Shown here piece by piece: positions 58,392-64,000 of a stretch of DNA of 64,000 nt; the first letter of the stretch is position 1; each line of letters opens with the position of its first letter. This stretch comes from Caloranaerobacter sp. TR13 (lineage in GTDB: Bacteria > Bacillota > Clostridia > Tissierellales > Thermohalobacteraceae). The stretch spans positions 186,001-250,000 of the forward strand of contig NZ_JXLL01000003.1 in assembly GCF_001316435.1 (NCBI RefSeq), in the 5' to 3' direction. The position numbers and the translations under genes are program-made. The notes under the pieces were generated by a model. The model had not been told where the DNA came from. It saw only the letters and a program-made list of their open reading frames with translations, and did not search any database.

Positions 58392-58721
58392 TTAGAATAA
58401 ACCTGGCATTCCTCCAGTAATTTTTTGCATCTCACTGTTTACCATCTCATCTGCTTTTCTTAAAGCCTCATTTACTGCAGCTAAAATTAAATCCTGTAAC
58501 ATTTCTATATCGTCAGGATCTACCACGTCTTTATCTATAGTTATATCTAGTATTTCTTTCTTACCATTTGCTTTAACTGTAACAGCTCCACCACCTGAAC
58601 TAGCTTCTACTTCTCTTTCTTCTAACTCTTTTTGCATTTTTGCTATTTCTTTTTGCATTTTTTGTACTTGCTTCATCATGTTATTGAAATTTCCCATACC
58701 TGGGAATCTTCCTTTTGCCAT
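58392..58721 (-). CDS. ebfC: Nucleoid-associated protein YbaB/EbfC
   Basis: 109 residues. [59 protein letters not shown]-binding dimer, conserved between dnaX and recR. Confidence 0.96.
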   Translation of the reverse strand: MAKGRFPGMGNFNNMMKQVQKMQKEIAKMQKELEEREVEASSGGGAVTVKANGKKEILDITIDKDVVDPDDIEMLQDLILAAVNEALRKADEMVNSEMQKITGGMPGLF

Positions 58722-58762
58722 TATATCATCCTCCTTAATTTTATTTTGTCAGCCTAATTATA

Positions 58763-60415
58763 TCAAACAATTTCAACTAAATCTTCACCAAAAATGTTTT
58801 TAATTTTTTCAATTATATCTTTTTTTTTATCGTCTTGTTTATCCTCTGTCTTTTTTATTTCATTTGCCATAATAAATTTCGTTTTTATATTACAATTGAA
58901 GTATTTACTTATTGTTTTTTCTACAAACTGTTTATTATCTTTCTTTTCTATAGCATCCTTATGAAAAGCAAAGCCATCTTCAAAAGCTATTGTTAATATA
59001 TTATTTTCAAAGCTAACTGGTTTGCCTTCCATCAATAAAGCATGTATACTGATCTTCTCTTTTTTTAAACTCTTTAGGAATTTTAACCAATCTGATTTTA
59101 TTTTATCAAAACTTGTATCTACACTATTAATATTTCCATCTTGCTTAGATATTTCGTCTTTTATTTGTACTTCCTGCTTTAAAACATCTTTTTTAACATT
59201 ATCTGATATTAAAGTTTTAAATTCAGTATTATGTGAATAACTTGGTTTACTTATATGAAAATTACCTTCCTCTATAATTTTTTCGAGTTTCATAACTTTT
59301 TCTAATAAATTATCTATATCAATATCAGATGATGATTTTATAAATTTTATTAAACCTACTTCTAAAATTATTCTAGGTTGAGATGACCATTTTGCTTTAA
59401 CTTCTACATCAGATAATATTTTGATAGCTCTCATTATATCATCTAGCTCAATAATTTTTGCCTGTTTTTTTAGTTTATCTATCATTTCATCACTAGCATC
59501 TATAATATCTTCAATATTACTAGAAGTTTTTGCTATCATTAAATTTCTAAAGTGCAAAATCAAATCTTTAATAAATTGATTAATATCTTTTCCAGCTCTA
59601 ACTATGTTCTCAATTAACTCTAAAGTTTTATCCAAATTACCATTAATAACAGCATCAGTTAGTTCAAATATAATGTCTAGGTTTACTGTGCCTAATATAG
59701 ATAAAATATATTCATATGTTATTTTTCCATCTGAAAAAGATACACATTGGTCTAATATACTAAGTGCATCTCTCATTGCACCATCAGAATTTCTAGCTAT
59801 AAGTCGAAGGCCTCTATCTTCTACATCTATATTCAGTTCATCACATATAGATCTCATATTTTTAACAATATCGTCTACACTTATCCTCTTAAAATCAAAT
59901 CTTTGACATCTTGATAATATTGTAGCTGGTAGTTTTTGTGGTTCTGTAGTAGCTAAAATAAATAATAAATGTTTTGGTGGCTCTTCTAGTGTTTTTAAAA
60001 GTGCATTAAATGCCCCTTTTGACAGCATATGGACTTCATCTATTATATAAACTTTATATTTCCCTTTTGAAGGAGGATATTTAACTTTTTCCCTTAATTC
60101 CCTTATATCGTCTACACTATTATTTGAAGCTGCATCCATCTCTACAACATCCATAATAGTATCATTTAATATTCCTTTACATACTTCACATTCATTACAT
60201 GGATTTCCATCCTTATTATTTAAACAATTAACAGCCCTTGCAAATATTTTAGCTGTAGATGTCTTACCTGTTCCTCTTGTTCCTGAAAACAGATATGCAT
60301 GAGCAATACTATTATTTATTATTTGATTTTTCAATATTGTGGTAACATGCTCTTGACCTAAGACACTATCAAAGTTCCTAGGTCTATATTTTCTATATAA
60401 AGCTTGATATGCCAT
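58763..60415 (-). CDS. dnaX: DNA polymerase III gamma/tau subunit
   Basis: 550 residues. YRPRNFDSVLGQEHVTTILK, Walker A GTRGTGKTSTAKIFA, zinc site CLNNKDGNPCNECEVC, Walker B YIIDEVHMLS, sensor TTEPQKLPATILSRCQRFDF. ATG at 60415 has GAAGGTGAT upstream; the ORF extends to 60445 without need. The C-terminal part (~375-550) is the less conserved tau region. Confidence 0.97.
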   Translation of the reverse strand: MAYQALYRKYRPRNFDSVLGQEHVTTILKNQIINNSIAHAYLFSGTRGTGKTSTAKIFARAVNCLNNKDGNPCNECEVCKGILNDTIMDVVEMDAASNNSVDDIRELREKVKYPPSKGKYKVYIIDEVHMLSKGAFNALLKTLEEPPKHLLFILATTEPQKLPATILSRCQRFDFKRISVDDIVKNMRSICDELNIDVEDRGLRLIARNSDGAMRDALSILDQCVSFSDGKITYEYILSILGTVNLDIIFELTDAVINGNLDKTLELIENIVRAGKDINQFIKDLILHFRNLMIAKTSSNIEDIIDASDEMIDKLKKQAKIIELDDIMRAIKILSDVEVKAKWSSQPRIILEVGLIKFIKSSSDIDIDNLLEKVMKLEKIIEEGNFHISKPSYSHNTEFKTLISDNVKKDVLKQEVQIKDEISKQDGNINSVDTSFDKIKSDWLKFLKSLKKEKISIHALLMEGKPVSFENNILTIAFEDGFAFHKDAIEKKDNKQFVEKTISKYFNCNIKTKFIMANEIKKTEDKQDDKKKDIIEKIKNIFGEDLVEIV

Positions 60416-60485
60416 TTCATCACCTTCAAACAAATGTTTTTCCATAATTAATTATATCAGATACTAAATACTTCTACCATAAAAA

Positions 60486-60506
60486 AAGCGGCCAAAGCCG
60501 CTAGTC
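60486..60506 (-). terminator. Terminator of the HD-GYP sensor gene
   Basis: AGCGGC-TTTG-GCCGCT followed by TTTTTT on the minus strand. Confidence 0.8.
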
Positions 60507-60514
60507 ATTTAATG

Positions 60515-63196
60515 TTAATCGCAATAAGATTTCGAAATTTCTATAATAGTTTCAGGAGTCTTTTTATACATATCCACCAATGCATCTACAACCTCTGGAT
60601 GAAATTGAGTTCCTTTATTTTTAATAATTTCTTTAATAGCATCTTCTATACTCATAGCCTTTCTATATGACCTGCTTGAAGCCATTGCATCTAAAGCATC
60701 AGCAACACCTACTATACAAGCTTCTAAAGGTAATTCTGATATTTTATTTTCTTCAGGATAGCCATTTAAATCATACCTTTTGTGATGATATTTGATTACA
60801 TTCATAACAATATCTGAAAAACCTACGTTTTGAAGTATTTTATCACCTATTGTAGGATGTCTTTTTATTTCATTAAATTCTTCATAAGTCAATTTCCCTG
60901 GTTTAGTAAGTATTGAATCTTTAATTCCTATTTTGCCTATATCATGAAGAATACCACCTATTTCTACTTCTTCACATACCCTGTTAGGTAATCCCATATG
61001 TTTTGCAATTATATATGAATATTTAGAAACTCTATATGAATGACCTTCTGTATATTTATCTTTGGCTTCTACTGCTGCTGCTAAAGTCTTTATTGTTCTT
61101 AAATAACTCTCTTTTAGTCCATTATATAAGTTTATATTTTCAATCATCATGGCTACTTGATTTGCTACAGAAGTCAAAATAGTAGTTTCACTTTCATCAA
61201 TCTCTTTTTTTGTAGTTACTGTAAGTACTCCTAATATTTTTTCTCTTGCAATCAGTGGAATGACATTTATACGATCGACCTTTCCACTTTCAATAACTTT
61301 CTTATTGTACTTGCTTATATTTTTGTCAGTAAAATCACTAAGTTTAATAATGTCACCTTTTTTTATAGCTTCTCCTAAAATATCCTCGTTAACTGGTATC
61401 TCATCAGACCATATAATATCTGTTAGTTCTCCTGAATAGGACATTAACTTTAATTTATCATCTTCTGTTAATAATCTTATTGTACACAGAGGAACTTCCA
61501 TTAGGTCTACTATATCATCAACAACCATTTTTAGAAGTTTATTTATATTCATTGTAGAATTTAAGTTTTTACTGATTTTATTGATTGTAGAAAGCTCTTT
61601 ATTTTTTCTTATGATCTGGCTATATAATTGTTTTCTCTCTGTAATATTCCTTAATACACCATGTACCCCAATAAATTTTCCTTTATCAAATATTCTTCTA
61701 GTACTAACTTCTCCTATTACTTCTTTTCCATTCTTAGACTTTAATATAACTTGAACACTATTATAATCACTTTCCATCAACTTCTTAAAGTCACTATTTA
61801 AACTTTTACTTTTACCTTCTATACTATTAAAATACCACATCTTTGATAAGAGATCCCTTATATCTGTACCTACAACTTCTTCCTTGTCGTATTTCAACAT
61901 ATCTTTTATCTGTTTATTAACAAACATAATTCTACAATTAGAATCAATAACCCATACTAAATCATTCATATTTTCAACTAATAATCTATATTTTTCTTTT
62001 GATTCATTGAGCTCCAATGTAACAGCCTGAAGTTGTTCATATGAAGCCTGTAACTCAATATTCATATCCCGTAACTGTTTATTATTTTCTATTAACATTT
62101 TTGTCTGTTCACTTAATCTTTTATAGGTTTTATCAAGTTCATCTGTTGTTCTATTAAAGGCTTTTGCCAATTGTCCAAATTCATCATCTCTATACATTGA
62201 GATTTTATAATCATAATTGCCTTTATATAACTCAATAGTCCCTTCCCTTAATTTTTCTAATGGTTTAGAAAATTGATTAGATAAAAATGAAGCTAATAAT
62301 ATTACAAATATAAGTGTAAATATTACAGTTATTGTTATGTATTTATTTAGTCTCATTATATTTGTAAAAAATATACGTTTATCTATTAAACAAACTAATT
62401 TCCATCCTACCTTAGGAATAATTGATTGAATAACAAAATATTCTTTACCTTGAATCGATATTTTTCCATTATCTCCATCTATTAATGTTGATAAATTAAT
62501 ATTTTCTAATTCTTTGTCAAGACTATTAGTTGATCTATTAATGCCATTAAAAAGATCTATCTTATTACCTTCTAAAGTCATAACTCTAACAGTAAAACCA
62601 TCAGCTACTAATTTTTCTCTTAGCTCCTTAAATACATCTTCTATAGAATTAATAAATATATTTGCTCCTATTACTTCTTTTATTTCTCCTGTTGCATCTT
62701 TTATAGGAATAAATATAGTCAAAATCATTTTTCCAGTCTTTAAATCTTTATAAGGTTGACTCCATAAAGTATTGCCGGTTTTTAATACTTTATCATATAA
62801 TAGTTTTATTCTAATATCATTTTCACCATCTAATAAAGCAGAGTTATATTCTTCTCTACCTTTTATAATTACATATATATCTGAAAAAGAATCTATATTT
62901 TTAGCTAAATCGGCAAGATAACTATCTATATTTTCAGAACTAATTACTGAATCCATCTGTTCTTTATGAGCTAGATAATCACTTATAATAGCTTCTAAAG
63001 TTTTCTCTTTATCGTTAAACCACCTATTAATCTCATCTGTTTTATTAGCTACAAACTGAGTTTTAACATCAATTGCTTGATTTATTATCTGCTCCTTTAC
63101 TGTTAAATTGACTACAAAACCCAAAGTAATGATTGGAAAAATCGCTAACATAATAAGTGCAACGATTAATTTTCTCTTAAACGAATTAAATATCAT
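60515..63196 (-). CDS. Membrane sensor with Cache, HAMP, PAS, GAF and HD-GYP domains
   Basis: 893 residues. Span ~8-30, extracellular double-Cache region ~33-280 (TGNTLWSQPYKDLKTGKMIL), span ~285-306, HAMP ~307-360, coiled coil to ~405, PAS ~405-525, GAF ~545-690, HD-GYP ~700-870. HD-GYP keeps GHSYRVSKYSYII, GGILHDIGKIGIKDSILTKP and RHPTIGDKIL, but the third motif reads YHHKRYDLNGYP, with Leu-Asn in place of Gly-Ser before GYP. Predicted c-di-GMP phosphodiesterase responding to an external ligand. ATG at 63196 has AAAGGGTG upstream. Confidence 0.93.
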   Translation of the reverse strand: MIFNSFKRKLIVALIMLAIFPIITLGFVVNLTVKEQIINQAIDVKTQFVANKTDEINRWFNDKEKTLEAIISDYLAHKEQMDSVISSENIDSYLADLAKNIDSFSDIYVIIKGREEYNSALLDGENDIRIKLLYDKVLKTGNTLWSQPYKDLKTGKMILTIFIPIKDATGEIKEVIGANIFINSIEDVFKELREKLVADGFTVRVMTLEGNKIDLFNGINRSTNSLDKELENINLSTLIDGDNGKISIQGKEYFVIQSIIPKVGWKLVCLIDKRIFFTNIMRLNKYITITVIFTLIFVILLASFLSNQFSKPLEKLREGTIELYKGNYDYKISMYRDDEFGQLAKAFNRTTDELDKTYKRLSEQTKMLIENNKQLRDMNIELQASYEQLQAVTLELNESKEKYRLLVENMNDLVWVIDSNCRIMFVNKQIKDMLKYDKEEVVGTDIRDLLSKMWYFNSIEGKSKSLNSDFKKLMESDYNSVQVILKSKNGKEVIGEVSTRRIFDKGKFIGVHGVLRNITERKQLYSQIIRKNKELSTINKISKNLNSTMNINKLLKMVVDDIVDLMEVPLCTIRLLTEDDKLKLMSYSGELTDIIWSDEIPVNEDILGEAIKKGDIIKLSDFTDKNISKYNKKVIESGKVDRINVIPLIAREKILGVLTVTTKKEIDESETTILTSVANQVAMMIENINLYNGLKESYLRTIKTLAAAVEAKDKYTEGHSYRVSKYSYIIAKHMGLPNRVCEEVEIGGILHDIGKIGIKDSILTKPGKLTYEEFNEIKRHPTIGDKILQNVGFSDIVMNVIKYHHKRYDLNGYPEENKISELPLEACIVGVADALDAMASSRSYRKAMSIEDAIKEIIKNKGTQFHPEVVDALVDMYKKTPETIIEISKSYCD

Positions 63197-63349
63197 AACA
63201 AACACCCTTTATTAATTTTAAGTAAGTAAAATTATTCAATTTTCTAACAACAAAAGTTGTAATACTATATACTCTACATAATACAATATTTTCCTATATT
63301 TTTCTACATTTTTCTACAAAAAAATGATAACTTTCTAAAATAAAAATAA

Positions 63350-63376
63350 GAACTATGATCTACACCATAGTCCTTT
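63350..63376 (-). terminator. Terminator of the SRP RNA gene
   Basis: ACTATGG ... CATAGT hairpin followed by T-rich DNA on the minus strand. Confidence 0.6.
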
Positions 63377-63396
63377 AATTAGTTCTTTAATTTAAA

Positions 63397-63664
63397 GCCG
63401 TGCACCCGACCTTGACTTACTACCCCAAGCGTTACCTGAGCAGTTAACTCAAACCAGGCACCCCTACGGCACACGGAAGTGTTCACTTACCGCTGCTTCC
63501 TCCCGGACCTGACGGGGTTCATGAATTTCCGTTGCGTAGGACCCAATCGTCAACGCCACTTACTCAGGGCAGACCTCACAATAGCAAGCCTCAATCGGGA
63601 ATTCGACCCTGCTATAGCGGATTGCAGGTTACAGGGCACCGCTACCTCCCCATCTAGCACGGCA
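63397..63664 (-). ncRNA. ffs: Signal recognition particle RNA (large, with Alu domain)
   Basis: The minus strand matches the B. subtilis scRNA layout. 5' Alu region: GTGCTAGATGGGGAGGTAGC and GGTGCCCTGTAACCTGCAAT. S domain: GTCAGGTCCGGGAGGAAGCA with the tetraloop-bearing helix, and GAGGTCTGCCCTGAGTAAGT. The ends GCCGTGC and GCACGGC pair. About 268 nt. It lies between dnaX/sensor and tRNA-Ser, as scr does in Bacillus. Confidence 0.95.
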
Positions 63665-63675
63665 AAATTTAATTT

Positions 63676-63768
63676 TGGCGGAGAGAGCGGGATTCGAACC
63701 CGCGAGACGCTTTTCGCGTCTACCCGCTTTCCAGGCGAGCGCCTTCAGCCAGACTCAGCCATCTCTCC
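63676..63768 (-). tRNA. tRNA-Ser (anticodon GGA)
   Basis: Minus strand GGAGAGATGGCTGAGTCTGG ... TCTCTCCGCCA: 7-bp acceptor stem, encoded CCA, class II variable arm (GACGCGAAAAGCGTC), T arm GGGTTCGAATCCC, anticodon loop CTGGAAA with GGA. Confidence 0.97.
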
Positions 63769-63853
63769 AAAATATATTATCTTAAAATCATGCAAATATA
63801 ATTATATCATTTTCTATTGGTACTTGTAAAGTGTTAAATAATACTAAATTTAT

Positions 63854-64000
63854 CTATAAATAGCTTAACATGCTTATTACAACATAAGTTAACAGCAAAA
63901 TCAGTCCAAATGATCTTCTAAGTTTATCTTTACTAAGTATAGTACCTAATCTAAATATAGTTAAAATAAATATCATTGCTGGAAAATATAGTTTGAAAAA
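63854..64000 (-). CDS. C-terminal end of a membrane protein, possibly a Na+/Ca2+ exchanger-like transporter (5' part outside window)
   Basis: The last 48 codons are visible: FFKLYFPAMIFILTIFRLGT, then SKDKLRRSFGLILLLTYVVI, ending SYL. Two hydrophobic segments with an Arg/Lys-rich turn resemble the end of YrbG-type exchangers (..R.G..ISR.EG..LL..Y..). The assignment is tentative; the reading frame is open to the window edge. Confidence 0.4.
   Translation of the reverse strand, partial: FFKLYFPAMIFILTIFRLGTILSKDKLRRSFGLILLLTYVVISMLSYL

Noticed and set aside
63479-63829. 116-residue plus-strand ORF
   Set aside because: It crosses the SRP RNA and tRNA-Ser genes in antisense orientation.

Overview
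The window comes from the chromosome of a low-GC, endospore-forming anaerobic member of the Firmicutes (Clostridia; a Tissierellales-type genus is my guess, not shown). Sporulation genes (spmA/B, bofA, csfB/gin, abrB, a SpoIID-type protein) and a four-subunit 2-oxoacid:ferredoxin oxidoreductase support this. Two genes need an in-frame UGA read as selenocysteine, so the organism must decode Sec. The right half keeps the Bacillus subtilis origin-proximal order almost gene for gene: tRNA-Ser, SRP RNA, dnaX, ebfC, recR, yaaL, bofA, then csfB, a yaaO-type decarboxylase, tmk, darA, yaaR, holB, ricT, trmN6, rsmI, abrB, then metG, tatD, yabE, rnmV, ksgA. Most genes are on the minus strand.

Layout. 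1-2.8 kb: partial XRE-cupin regulator and a lysine riboswitch controlling an NhaC-type transporter. 2.9-6.5 kb: small membrane proteins and a SipW-TasA-type matrix locus with an SLH-anchored partner. 6.8-11.4 kb: L,D-transpeptidase, Veg, a SpoIID-amidase fusion with a mother-cell-type -10 box, and an Orn/Lys/Arg decarboxylase. 11.5-13.2 kb: mgtE with an M-box and, between them, a 32-codon leader ORF. 13.3-18.3 kb: ymaF-csoR, an orphan gene, a HesB-like selenoprotein, ccdA-tlpA-lgt-like and a cation efflux protein. 18.4-21.7 kb: a two-component system with a PHO-box-like site before a secreted protein. 21.8-28 kb: pyruvate carboxylase, a DUF1858 protein, a Cys/Sec pair of glutaredoxin-like genes and an ArsR regulator. 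28-45.5 kb: the conserved housekeeping block. 45.7-48.2 kb: HD-GYP and GGDEF proteins around an XRE regulator. 48.2-56.7 kb: malic enzyme, fumarase, two L25/CTC paralogues and porCDAB. 57-64 kb: bofA-yaaL-recR-ebfC-dnaX, a large HD-GYP sensor, SRP RNA and tRNA-Ser.

The most interesting reading is a candidate CsoR regulon. Three 17-bp sites of the form ATACC-N7-GGTAT sit in the -35/-10 spacer of the ccdA-tlpA-lgt-like operon, the HesB-like selenoprotein gene and the glutaredoxin-like gene, and a related site precedes csoR. This would tie a metal/thiol sensor to a membrane thiol-relay operon and Sec/Cys redox proteins. Other noteworthy signals are heptanucleotide-period spacer repeats in most large gaps, a palindromic element bracketed by identical hairpins, a dispersed 28-bp repeat, and hairpins that mask ribosome-binding sites. 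Carbon flow seen here (pyc, malic enzyme, fumarase, por) fits fermentative pyruvate/C4-acid metabolism.
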